Source: Anaerolineae bacterium (GTDB taxonomy: Bacteria; Chloroflexota; Anaerolineae; Aggregatilineales; Phototrophicaceae). From it: DNA of 64,000 nt. This document shows, one piece after another, positions 35,958 through 44,218 of the stretch. Made by a program: the position numbers and the translations under genes. The stretch is taken from the NCBI GenBank assembly GCA_020849765.1, contig JADLAY010000026.1:62001-126000 (forward strand), written 5' to 3'. How positions within the stretch are numbered: the stretch's first letter is position 1; each line of letters starts with the position of its first letter. The notes under the pieces are model-generated. The model was not told the origin of the DNA, did not search any database, and saw only the letters and a program-made list of their open reading frames with translations.

Positions 35958-37535
35958 TCATCCTTCTTCGTCGCTTCTTGATGGGGCTGTTCCTTCGACA
36001 TCCGACGAGCGATCATCGCCTGGCGTGCTATCCTCAATGTTTGCCCCAGCTTCCTCCAGAAATGGGCGCTGAAAAGCCTCCAGGCGTTTCCTCGCTTGCT
36101 CAGCCTCGGCCAATATTGCCCGTCTTGACTGCTCCATCATGGGACTGTTGAAAGCTTCCGCCTGACGCCTTGCCTCCTTCAGAAATGGGCGTTGGATAGC
36201 CTCCAAGCGTTTCCTCGTTTGCTCAGCCTCAGCCAACAGTGCTCGTCTTGACTGCTCCATTATGGGGTTGTTGAAGGCTTCCGCCTGACGCCTGGCCTCC
36301 TCCAGAAGCGGGCGCTGGACACCCTCCAGGAGTTTCCTCGCTTGCTCGGCTTGGGCTAACAGTGCTTGTCTTGCCTGTTCCATTGCTGGGCTATTGAAAG
36401 CCTCCGCTTGGCGTATTGCCTGTTCCAGTGCTGGGCTTCTGAAAGCCTCCACTTGGCGCATTGCCTGTTCCATTAACGGGCGGCGCAATTCCTCCAGGGT
36501 CTTCCTCGCTTGCTCAGCCTCAAGAAACATAGTTGCCGACAAAGGCTCAATGTGTCTTTCGGCGCCTGTCTCAAAATATCCCGAAACAACTTGTTGCGCG
36601 CCCGAGACGTATTCGTCGTTCACGGGGAATCTTCCTTCAATAGCATCTACCTGCCTTACGTGCTCTATTTCTTCAATCGCCGTTTCGAGATTTTCCACCT
36701 CAGCCGCTAGGTGTATTGCTGCGTACCTAAGAAACTGATCAGGCAAATACATGTAGAACGACTGCCCCGTCTCTCGGTAGAACTCAGTTCCCAATTCTTC
36801 GCGTGGCCCAATCTTTTGCCCTTCGACTTCTCGCCACCAATCCACCTTAGCGTCATCTGTAACGAGGATAATTGGTTTCTGCAGTTGCTTTGCGTGATCG
36901 ATTATTTGATGCCAAATTACGAGATCACCATATTTGCGCGAATCCTCGTTTTTATCCTTTGCATCAGCATAGCCTGGAGGAACTTGCCGCTCGTATCTTT
37001 CTTTTCCTTGTTCATAGATACTTCTAAGACGATCATCGTCAAATGAGTTGCCAACTTTCCCGTCGAACAAACTACTCAAGAAATCCCGAATCGGGTCCTC
37101 ATGAACCCAATTTGGAGCGGCGTTGCTCTTGGTATCTATTTCACGTTCGATCTTTTTGACCGCTCTGTCTAGCTGCTTTAGCAAGCCATCCACGTCTAGG
37201 TCAGCATGTCTTGCGCTATATTCGCGTAGTGCAGCTTCCACCTTATCATAGTGGTCGCGCAGCGTGGCTTTTACCTTTCCAGGTGCTTTGTTCTGCTGAG
37301 AGATAACAATGAGTCGATCGACGTGATATTCATGTGCAACATGGAAAGGCAACCAGATTCGGTCGCTAACACGTTCCATAATGCTCATCAATTTCTGCCG
37401 TGTCTGGTGACTGTAACGATAGAGACGAAAGAGAGCGCTAGTATCGAAAGTGAAAATACAATCTTGCCAGAGTTGGGCAAATTCCTCATCTGAGGGACGA
37501 TAATAACCGTGAAAAAGACTACGCATATCGCTCAC
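35958..37535 (-). CDS. PIN-like domain protein with 41-residue C-terminal repeats
   Basis: A 525-residue protein. Residues 20-270 look like the PIN_8 type of PIN-like nuclease: IFTFDTSALFRLY with the early conserved Asp, HEYHVDR, SRKYGDLVIWHQII, and PIILVTDDAKVDWW with the late acidic residues. The second half is helical and very charged. It contains 41-residue units (AEQARKLLEGVQRPLLEEARRQ type, 123-bp DNA period), with about three copies and a 14-residue sub-repeat (QAEAFNSPAMEQAR type). Codon use is less GC-rich than in the neighbours. PIN-like proteins cut RNA or DNA and are common in defence or toxin systems, but activity is not shown here. The tail may form a coiled coil for multimerisation. 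Confidence 0.75.
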   Translation of the reverse strand: MSDMRSLFHGYYRPSDEEFAQLWQDCIFTFDTSALFRLYRYSHQTRQKLMSIMERVSDRIWLPFHVAHEYHVDRLIVISQQNKAPGKVKATLRDHYDKVEAALREYSARHADLDVDGLLKQLDRAVKKIEREIDTKSNAAPNWVHEDPIRDFLSSLFDGKVGNSFDDDRLRSIYEQGKERYERQVPPGYADAKDKNEDSRKYGDLVIWHQIIDHAKQLQKPIILVTDDAKVDWWREVEGQKIGPREELGTEFYRETGQSFYMYLPDQFLRYAAIHLAAEVENLETAIEEIEHVRQVDAIEGRFPVNDEYVSGAQQVVSGYFETGAERHIEPLSATMFLEAEQARKTLEELRRPLMEQAMRQVEAFRSPALEQAIRQAEAFNSPAMEQARQALLAQAEQARKLLEGVQRPLLEEARRQAEAFNNPIMEQSRRALLAEAEQTRKRLEAIQRPFLKEARRQAEAFNSPMMEQSRRAILAEAEQARKRLEAFQRPFLEEAGANIEDSTPGDDRSSDVEGTAPSRSDEEG

Positions 37536-37807
37536 TCATCTCCATTCTTACTCTCTAATAATCATAGTACATAAGTTCTGTGAGTGTGTCTACTCTCATT
37601 GATTCCCATCACGGTTGCATTGCATTTGGGACGCATTAAGGGTAGGTCACAAAGGTTCAGGCGCGTTCAGCATACCCACGGTGGCATCCGGGCGCGCTTT
37701 CGCTTATGATTGAGAGGGTGTAATAGGCCAGGCAATCTTCGCACACCCGTGGCGAGTCGTGGTGTCCTTCAATTGACGGCATCAGTAAATCCCTAGAGCG
37801 AACGCAC

Positions 37808-40483
37808 ATGTTACCGCCGCTGCTGAAGACGAAGTTCTATATTCCACAGCGACGTTCAGGCTCGATTGTCGCGCGTCCACAACTGCTGGATCGGCTGAAC
37901 GGCAGTCTGTCCGGCAAGCTGACGTTGATCGCCGCCCCGGCAGGCTTCGGCAAGACGACGCTGTTGGCCGACTGGCTGACGCGCTTGCCGGAACGGGATA
38001 CGCAAACCCCGTGTGTGATCTGGCTCTCGCTCGACGAGCAGGACGACGACCCGACGCGCTTTTTCACGTATTTCTTCGGCGCGGTCAGCGGCCTCCTGCC
38101 GGTCTTCAGCGAGACCGCCATCACCATGCTGCAATCGCAGGAAGAGCCGACCCACGTCAACCTGATGACGACCTTCATCAACGAGGTCGGCCTGAGCGGC
38201 GAGCAGATCGTCTACGTGCTCGACGACTATCACATCATCCACGACGAGACGATCCACAACGCGATCGCGTTCCTGCTCGAACACGCGCCGTCCAACCTGC
38301 ACCTCGTGATCACCAGCCGCGGCGATCCACCATTTTCGCTGGCACGCCTGCGCGCCCGCGCGGAGATGACCGAGATCGGCGCGACCGACCTGCGCTTCCG
38401 CAGCGACGAGATCGCCACCTTCTTTCGCTCGGCGGCCAGCTATGACCTTCAGCATCACGACATCAACGCTCTGGAAGCCGAAACCGAAGGCTGGATCGCC
38501 GGTCTGCAGCTGGCGGCGCTGTCGATGCAGGGTCGCAGCAAGGTCGACGAAGCGCCGCGCGGCCTCGGCGGCAGCCGCCGCTACATCGCCGAGTACATGA
38601 TCGAGGAAGTGCTCGAACAACAGCCGCCGGAAGTGCAGGCGTTCCTGCTGCAAACATCGATTCTTGACCGGCTCAATTACGCCCTATGCGACCAGGTCAT
38701 GGGCAGCGACGACAGCCGGGCCATGCTCGACCGGATCGAGAGCGCGAACCTGTTCCTGTTCACGCTCGACGACGAAGGCTACTGGTATCGCTATCACCAT
38801 CTGTTCGCCGAGGTGCTGCGCATGCACCTGCACCAGACGCAGCCGGAAATCATCCCCGAACTGCACCGCCGCGCCAGCGCCTGGTATGCCGAAGAGGGCG
38901 AGATCGACCGCGCGATCAAGCACCTGCTGGCCGCGGGCGACGTGCTGCCGGCTGCCGAGCTGATCGAGGCACGCGCCGGTGATTGGCTTATGCGCGGGCA
39001 GATCCGCACCGTGCGCAACTGGCTGTTGGCGATGCCGCCCGAACTGCGCAAGTCGCGCGTGCGCCTGCTGCTGACCGAACTGTGGGCGGATCAGCTTGAG
39101 GGTCGCATCTTCAATCTCGAGCCGCATCTGCGCCAGATGGAGACGCTGATCGCGCCGATGCCGGAAGCCCAAGCGGTACCGCTGCGCGCGATCGTCGACG
39201 CGTTCTTTGCCCATCACTTCAGCAGCTTCCAGCAGCCACAGCGCGCGCTAGAAGCCGCCCGGCGCGCCTTCGCCGGTCTGGCGCCGGAGGATGCATGGCA
39301 TCGCGCCAACCTGGCGCTGATCGTCGGCTACGTGCCATTCCAATTGGGCAACGCGCGCGAGGCCGAACAGGCTTACATCCAATCGCTGGAGATGCTGCCG
39401 CCCAACCCGGAGTATGACCTGATCCGCGCGGCGCTGACGGCGGTGCTCGGCAATCTGTTCCGCTTCCAGGGCAAGGCACGCGAGGCGGAAGTGCAGTTCA
39501 TCAAGGCGATGAAGCTGGCCGAACGCGACGGCCACCTGCTGCCGATCTACAGCAACCGGCTGTCGCTAGAGCAGATCACGCTGCTGCTGCACGAGATGGA
39601 TCGGCTGGACGAGGCCGAAGCCTACGCCAACACCTACCTCAATCTGTGTGAGCAGACGGGCATCGCCGGGTACATCGCCAAGGCGCTGACGACGCGGGCG
39701 CTGCTGCTGTGTGCGCGTGGGGATTTCACGGCAGCCACCGACGTGCTGGCGCAGGCGGACGCGACCTTCCGCCAATACGCGGTGCCCTACCCGAATAACC
39801 TGTTCTATCACGTCGGGCTGAACATCGCGCTCTATCGCGACGATCTGACTCTGGCGAGCGAATACGTCGACCGGCTGAACGCGGGCGTCCTCGACGACGC
39901 ACCGCAGTATACGCGCCTGCTGGCGCAGCTTTTGCGCGCGCGCCTGCTGCTGGCGCAGGGCAGCCCGGAGGAAGCCCTGGATCTGGCGCTGGCGATCCAG
40001 AAGCCCGCCAGGGCCGGGTCATTCAACTGGATCACGATCCACTCGTCGTTGATCGAAGCGGCGGCGACGGCGATGTTAGGCCGCGAGCGCGAGAGCATCC
40101 AGGCGCTGGACAAGGCGCTCAACATGGCCGCGGCGTCCGAGTACATCCGCTGGATCTTCTACCCCTCGGCGTCGATGAGCAAGCTGCTGCGCCAGGCGCA
40201 GGCGCGCGGCATTATGCCGGACTTCATCGACCGCGTGCTGGCCTGCCTGCCGGATGCCACGGCATCGGCGCGCGCGTCTGAAACTGCCGAATCGCCGCTG
40301 ACCGAGCGCGAATTGGAAGTGCTGCAACTGGTGGCCGACGGCTTGAGCGACCGCGAGATCGCGCAGAAGTTGTATCTGGCGCTGGGCACGGTCAAGCGCC
40401 ACCTGAGCAACGTCTATGGCAAGCTCGACGTCAACAGCCGGACACAGGCGCTCAGCCGGGCGCGCGAACTCAACCTGCTCTAG
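37808..40483 (+). CDS. MalT-like LuxR-family ATP-dependent transcriptional regulator
   Basis: An 891-residue LAL-type (large ATP-binding LuxR) activator. It has a Walker A APAGFGKT (residues 43-50) with a Walker B-like VYVLDDYHII near 137-146. A STAND/NB-ARC-like module runs to about 330. TPR-like repeats fill the middle (LNLALIV, EAEQAYIQSLEMLP, LLLCARGDFTAATDVL), and a C-terminal LuxR HTH closes it: LTERELEVLQLVADGLSDREIAQKLYLALGTVKRHLSN. An inducer ligand is expected but unknown. It is monocistronic and convergent with the following MacB-type permease gene. The start ATG is the first in frame. Confidence 0.92.
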   Translation: MLPPLLKTKFYIPQRRSGSIVARPQLLDRLNGSLSGKLTLIAAPAGFGKTTLLADWLTRLPERDTQTPCVIWLSLDEQDDDPTRFFTYFFGAVSGLLPVFSETAITMLQSQEEPTHVNLMTTFINEVGLSGEQIVYVLDDYHIIHDETIHNAIAFLLEHAPSNLHLVITSRGDPPFSLARLRARAEMTEIGATDLRFRSDEIATFFRSAASYDLQHHDINALEAETEGWIAGLQLAALSMQGRSKVDEAPRGLGGSRRYIAEYMIEEVLEQQPPEVQAFLLQTSILDRLNYALCDQVMGSDDSRAMLDRIESANLFLFTLDDEGYWYRYHHLFAEVLRMHLHQTQPEIIPELHRRASAWYAEEGEIDRAIKHLLAAGDVLPAAELIEARAGDWLMRGQIRTVRNWLLAMPPELRKSRVRLLLTELWADQLEGRIFNLEPHLRQMETLIAPMPEAQAVPLRAIVDAFFAHHFSSFQQPQRALEAARRAFAGLAPEDAWHRANLALIVGYVPFQLGNAREAEQAYIQSLEMLPPNPEYDLIRAALTAVLGNLFRFQGKAREAEVQFIKAMKLAERDGHLLPIYSNRLSLEQITLLLHEMDRLDEAEAYANTYLNLCEQTGIAGYIAKALTTRALLLCARGDFTAATDVLAQADATFRQYAVPYPNNLFYHVGLNIALYRDDLTLASEYVDRLNAGVLDDAPQYTRLLAQLLRARLLLAQGSPEEALDLALAIQKPARAGSFNWITIHSSLIEAAATAMLGRERESIQALDKALNMAAASEYIRWIFYPSASMSKLLRQAQARGIMPDFIDRVLACLPDATASARASETAESPLTERELEVLQLVADGLSDREIAQKLYLALGTVKRHLSNVYGKLDVNSRTQALSRARELNLL

Positions 40484-40486
40484 GCG

Positions 40487-41716
40487 TCACTCGTAGCGCA
40501 GCGCGTCGATCGGGTTGAGCGCTGCCGCCCGGTTGGCCGGGTAGATGCCGAAGAAGACGCCGATCCCAAGCGAGATGGCCGTCGCCAGCAGCAAGCTGCT
40601 CAACTGCACGCTCACGTCGAGATCGGGCAAGACCGCGCTGACGAGCATGGCACCGGTGAACGCCAACCCGACGCCAATCGCCCCACCGATCAACGACATG
40701 ATCATCGCCTCGGTCAGGAACTGCAAGACAATGTCGCGCCGCTGTGCGCCGACCGCCTTGCGCAAACCGATCTCGCGCGTGCGTTCGGTCACGGTGACGA
40801 GCATGATATTCATGATGCCGATGCCGCCGACGACGAGCGAGATCCCGGCGATCAGCGCCAGGAAGACCGTTAGCAGTGAGAAGATGCTCTCCGACGTTTC
40901 GAGCAGATCGGTCTGCGTGAAGATGGTGAAGTCGTCCTCGTCGCGGAAGGTGATCCCACGCAGTTCGCGCAGCGTTTCACGAATTTCCTGAGCGGCCAGG
41001 GCGACGCTGTCCGAATCGCGCGCCTGAACGATGATGAGTGAAACCGGGCTGTCGCCAGTCAACAGCCGGTCACGACTCAGGCGCGAGAGCGCGGTCGAAA
41101 TCGGCACCAGCGCGATGTTATCCTGATTGCCACCGAATGGGCTGCCGCCGACCTCGTCCAGGATGCCGATCACACGGAAGCGCACTTCGCCCAAGCGGAT
41201 GTTCTGGCCGACAGCATTGGTGTTCGGGAACAGCCGCTCGGCCAGCGCCGGGCCCAGCACGACGACGCGCGTTTGCCCGTCGATGTCTTCCTGGGTGATG
41301 AACTCGCCATCGATCAGGCTGCGGCTGTTGACGGTCAGGAAGTTAGCCGCGACGCCGTTGACGGTGGTCGTCGTCTCGCGGCTGTCGACGCGGGCAGACA
41401 TGCCCCCGCGCTGCACCTGTGGCGCGACTTCGAGCGCATCCGGCACGCGGAACGGGTCAGCGATGGCGCGCGCTTCGCGCATGGTCAATTGGACGAATTC
41501 GCTGCGTTCGTTTTCCGCACCGAAGACGATGATCAGGTTCGAGCCTAAGCCGAGAAACTCGTTGCGCACGAAGCCCTCGACCGCCTGGCCGAGCGAGACG
41601 AGCACCGTCACCGACGCCACGCCAATGGTGATGCCGAGCATGGTCAGGAAGGCGCGCAGCTTATTGCTGAACAAGCCCGTGAGGGCGACGCGCAGGTTTT
41701 CGAAGATGGCAGACAT
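40487..41716 (-). CDS. MacB/FtsX-type ABC transporter permease
   Basis: A 409-residue permease with four predicted helices. Residues 15-260 show the MacB-PCD periplasmic domain after the first helix (FLTMLGITIGVASVTVLVSLG). The FtsX domain follows from about 280 (GIGIMNIMLVTVTERTREIGLRKAVGAQRRDI). Such proteins form mechanotransmitter or efflux complexes with a MacB-type ATPase. No ATPase or membrane-fusion gene is next to it, so its partner is encoded elsewhere. It ends 3 bases from the convergent MalT-like gene. Confidence 0.85.
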   Translation of the reverse strand: MSAIFENLRVALTGLFSNKLRAFLTMLGITIGVASVTVLVSLGQAVEGFVRNEFLGLGSNLIIVFGAENERSEFVQLTMREARAIADPFRVPDALEVAPQVQRGGMSARVDSRETTTTVNGVAANFLTVNSRSLIDGEFITQEDIDGQTRVVVLGPALAERLFPNTNAVGQNIRLGEVRFRVIGILDEVGGSPFGGNQDNIALVPISTALSRLSRDRLLTGDSPVSLIIVQARDSDSVALAAQEIRETLRELRGITFRDEDDFTIFTQTDLLETSESIFSLLTVFLALIAGISLVVGGIGIMNIMLVTVTERTREIGLRKAVGAQRRDIVLQFLTEAMIMSLIGGAIGVGLAFTGAMLVSAVLPDLDVSVQLSSLLLATAISLGIGVFFGIYPANRAAALNPIDALRYE

Positions 41717-41793
41717 GGACTCGCCTTCAGCTTGCAGCCGTCACAGCCGTATTCTATCTTGCCTTATTTACGTGATTTGTGAAGATGAGTTGC

Positions 41794-41991
41794 TTAGCGC
41801 GGTTTTCTCATCCCGGCTTCAGACAAGACGCCGATGACGACGATCAACAGGCCGCCGCCGCAGCAGACGATCAGCGCCGTTTGCCCCAACTGCGTCGAGA
41901 AGATGGCGTAGAGCAGCCCGGCCAGCAGCAGGGCCAGGATCAACCAGAAGATCGAGCGCGAGGTGGTGGAGAGGGAACGAAAGCGTTGCAT
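41794..41991 (-). CDS. Small two-helix membrane protein, unknown
   Basis: A 65-residue protein with a polar basic start (MQRFRSLSTTSRS) and two hydrophobic segments (IFWLILALLLAGLLYAIF and ALIVCCGGGLLIVVIGVL). A purine-rich AAAGGG box precedes the start. It sits 77 bases upstream of the MacB-type permease gene on the same strand, so the two may be co-transcribed. No family is recognised. Confidence 0.5.
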   Translation of the reverse strand: MQRFRSLSTTSRSIFWLILALLLAGLLYAIFSTQLGQTALIVCCGGGLLIVVIGVLSEAGMRKPR

Positions 41992-42055
41992 AACTCAGCC
42001 CTTTGTATCCACCTCCATTATAGCAGACGTGTCTACGACAGTAGGGGGCTGCCCA

Positions 42056-42763
42056 CTACCCGAAGGTGAAGATCGGGGTGTTCGCGTCCAGGATGGCGCT
42101 GGTGCTCTCGATCCCGGCGAATTCGAGCAGCAGCGCACGAAAGTCGCGCACGGCGTTTTCGACATCCGCGCGCCCGCCGTCGTGATGTGCCTCGATCGTG
42201 ATCAGCGCGTCGGTGGTCGTCTCCTGGGCGGCGCTCTGGGCGCTTTGACGCCAGCACCAGCGGCGCGCGTGGACGGTACGCGCCTCGTCGCTGAAGATGA
42301 CCTCACCCGGCTGAGGGTGCACACTCTCGCTGCTGCCGAGATCGGCGAACGGCTCATCGCCCGCGGCGAAATGCACGGTCAGGCCGCCAGCGATCTGCGA
42401 AAGGTCGAGCACAGCCGCGGGCACGGCATAACGAATGCTGATCAGATTGCCGAGATCGACCAGCAGGTTGATGCTGGGGATGTCGCCCTTCTTGGTCAGG
42501 CGGCGCAGGAGCGACTCCGCTGCGCTGCGATACTGCGTCGGGTCGACGCCGAAGGCGCGGAAAGCCGCGCGCCAGGCCGCCAGCGATGGGATCTCGCTCA
42601 AGGGCGTGCTGCCGATGCGCTCGATCACGGCCTGCTGCTCGGCGCGGTAGGTCTCCGCCAGCGCAGCGCTGGCAGGGCCATTGCTGACGCCATGAGCGGC
42701 GATCATACCGCCGACGATGGTCGGGTAGCGGGCGAGAATATCTGGCTGGTAGCGGAAATACAT
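42056..42763 (-). CDS. Solo B3/B4 tRNA-binding-domain protein
   Basis: A 235-residue protein with the B3/B4 fold also found in the PheT beta chain (COG3382 type): PSLAAWRAAFRAFGVDPTQYRSAAESLLRR, then SINLLVDLGNLISIRYAVP, which resembles the PheT pattern. The rest of PheT is absent, so it is a stand-alone domain. Such proteins may act on aminoacyl-tRNA or other nucleotide ligands; activity is not established. Start ATG with weak ribosome site. It forms a separate minus-strand unit with its neighbours. Confidence 0.85.
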   Translation of the reverse strand: MYFRYQPDILARYPTIVGGMIAAHGVSNGPASAALAETYRAEQQAVIERIGSTPLSEIPSLAAWRAAFRAFGVDPTQYRSAAESLLRRLTKKGDIPSINLLVDLGNLISIRYAVPAAVLDLSQIAGGLTVHFAAGDEPFADLGSSESVHPQPGEVIFSDEARTVHARRWCWRQSAQSAAQETTTDALITIEAHHDGGRADVENAVRDFRALLLEFAGIESTSAILDANTPIFTFG

Positions 42764-42796
42764 TAGGTGGCTTTCATAACATGCAATACGATTTCG

Positions 42797-43090
42797 CTAG
42801 TCGAGAAAACCACGTTCTTTGAGCATTGTCAAATATGGGCTTTGTTTGCAAATATCCTCAAAGATTTGAGGGTCAATGTGTCGCAATGCGAGCGCCAATA
42901 GTTCGACAGCTTGAAATCGCTCGACAAGCTCTTGAGTCAACAACTGTATCTCTTTACTCTGCGCACGATGACTATTAATTACCGACTCAAACATTTCAAG
43001 TTCTGAGCTGTATTCTCGCAATTTATGTTGCGCGTGTTCTGCATAGTGGGCAATAAGATCATCAGACAATATGCTTCTCATCGCCTTCAA
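42797..43090 (-). CDS. Small helical hypothetical protein, lower GC
   Basis: A 97-residue protein rich in Glu, Leu and Gln, probably all helix (EMFESVINSHRAQSKEIQLLTQELVERF). Starts TTG at 43090 or ATG at 43081 are both near AAGG boxes. Base composition is lower in GC than the neighbours, suggesting horizontal acquisition. It is upstream of the B3/B4 gene (33-base gap, same strand). No family is recognised. Confidence 0.5.
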   Translation of the reverse strand: MKAMRSILSDDLIAHYAEHAQHKLREYSSELEMFESVINSHRAQSKEIQLLTQELVERFQAVELLALALRHIDPQIFEDICKQSPYLTMLKERGFLD

Positions 43091-43272
43091 AACCTTGCAT
43101 CTAGAATTCGATCTGCCTATGCCACTCTCTGAAGATACCCCTGGATGGCGCCAGTTTCAACCACTTCGGCTGATGCTCATCGCCGGATTTTTACGCGGAA
43201 AACCATCGTCGCTTAAAGGAGGATGGGTAAACTGGAGATGTCTTCGCTACCGCATGAAAGAGAACCGCACGC

Positions 43273-44211
43273 ATGGCCGCCCTCTCGAACACCGCCGACG
43301 CCCACAGCGAACACCCGTCCATCCAAACCGCGCTGATCTTTGCCGTGCCGGTCGGCGCGCTCGTGCTCTATCTGTTCTACGTCTGGTTCGGCGTGCTTGA
43401 CCGCTATTTCATCTTCCTCTATTACCACGACATGGGCCAGGGCTTCGACACGTCGCCGTTCGGCGCGACCACGAGCGGGCGCTACTGGATGTCCGGCCTG
43501 GTGGCCGCCGGAGGGGTGCTGGTGGCTTACGTCGGAGCGCATCTGGTGCTGGGGCGCGTCATGCCTTCGTTCCGCGCACCCGACTGGCGCCAGGTCTGGC
43601 TGATCTGCGCCGTGCCGCTGGCAATCGCCATCCCCGCGCTGGTGATGACGGTCAATGACCCGGTGATGCCCGCTGCCAACGCCGTGCAGATCACCGTCGT
43701 CGCGCTGGTCGGGCTAGCGCTAGCAACGATGCCGGGCAAGCTCGCCGCCGAGCGCCCGCTTGATCTCATCTGGCTGGCGCTGGATGGCATCGCCCCGGCC
43801 TTCTTGCTGCTGATCTGGATCAATGTCGAAGATCTGGCACGCTGGCAAGCTGAGGGCAGGACGGGCTACGTCATGATGTTCGTCGTCGTCAGCCTGGGCG
43901 GTGTCTTCGGGCTGCTGATGATGACCGCGCTGCGCGGGTGGCGTCGGGTAAAGATGCCCAACGCGCAGGCCTGGTTCGCCGCGAGCCTGATCGTCGCCTA
44001 CCTGCTGCTGCCGCTGATCCATCACATCTTCTCGACCACCGAGAGCACCGGAGTCCTCGCGCCTGGCCCCTTCGCCTATATCTCGGATGCGGAGAACTTC
44101 TTCACGCGGGATGGCACCCTCCAGATCGGCGTCTGGGCCGCCGTCGCGCTCCTGTTGTTCGCTCTGACGCGTCTGCGTGAGGTGCTCTACCGGCGGCGGA
44201 TGAAGGCGTGA
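43273..44211 (+). CDS. Eight-helix integral membrane protein, unknown
   Basis: A 312-residue protein with about eight hydrophobic segments (e.g. ALIFAVPVGALVLYLFYVWF, WMSGLVAAGGVLVAYVGAHL, FAASLIVAYLLLPLIHHIF). The cytoplasmic N-terminus is polar (ALSNTADAHSEHP) and a basic YRRRMKA tail closes the protein. The start is the first ATG after an in-frame stop; a strong AAAGGAGG box at 43215-43222 lies too far upstream. No known family is recognised. It ends 7 bases from the carboxylase gene on the other strand. Confidence 0.65.
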   Translation: MAALSNTADAHSEHPSIQTALIFAVPVGALVLYLFYVWFGVLDRYFIFLYYHDMGQGFDTSPFGATTSGRYWMSGLVAAGGVLVAYVGAHLVLGRVMPSFRAPDWRQVWLICAVPLAIAIPALVMTVNDPVMPAANAVQITVVALVGLALATMPGKLAAERPLDLIWLALDGIAPAFLLLIWINVEDLARWQAEGRTGYVMMFVVVSLGGVFGLLMMTALRGWRRVKMPNAQAWFAASLIVAYLLLPLIHHIFSTTESTGVLAPGPFAYISDAENFFTRDGTLQIGVWAAVALLLFALTRLREVLYRRRMKA

Positions 44212-44218
44212 GCGCCCC

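Noticed and set aside
36070..36490. CRISPR or satellite array with 123-bp period
   Set aside because: The repeat is in frame and codes for a helical 41-residue protein repeat; no constant repeat plus variable spacer structure.
43215..43330. Mini open frame after a strong AAAGGAGG box at 43215-43222
   Set aside because: The box abuts the ATG with no spacing, and the frame runs out of phase into the membrane-protein gene with no coding signature.
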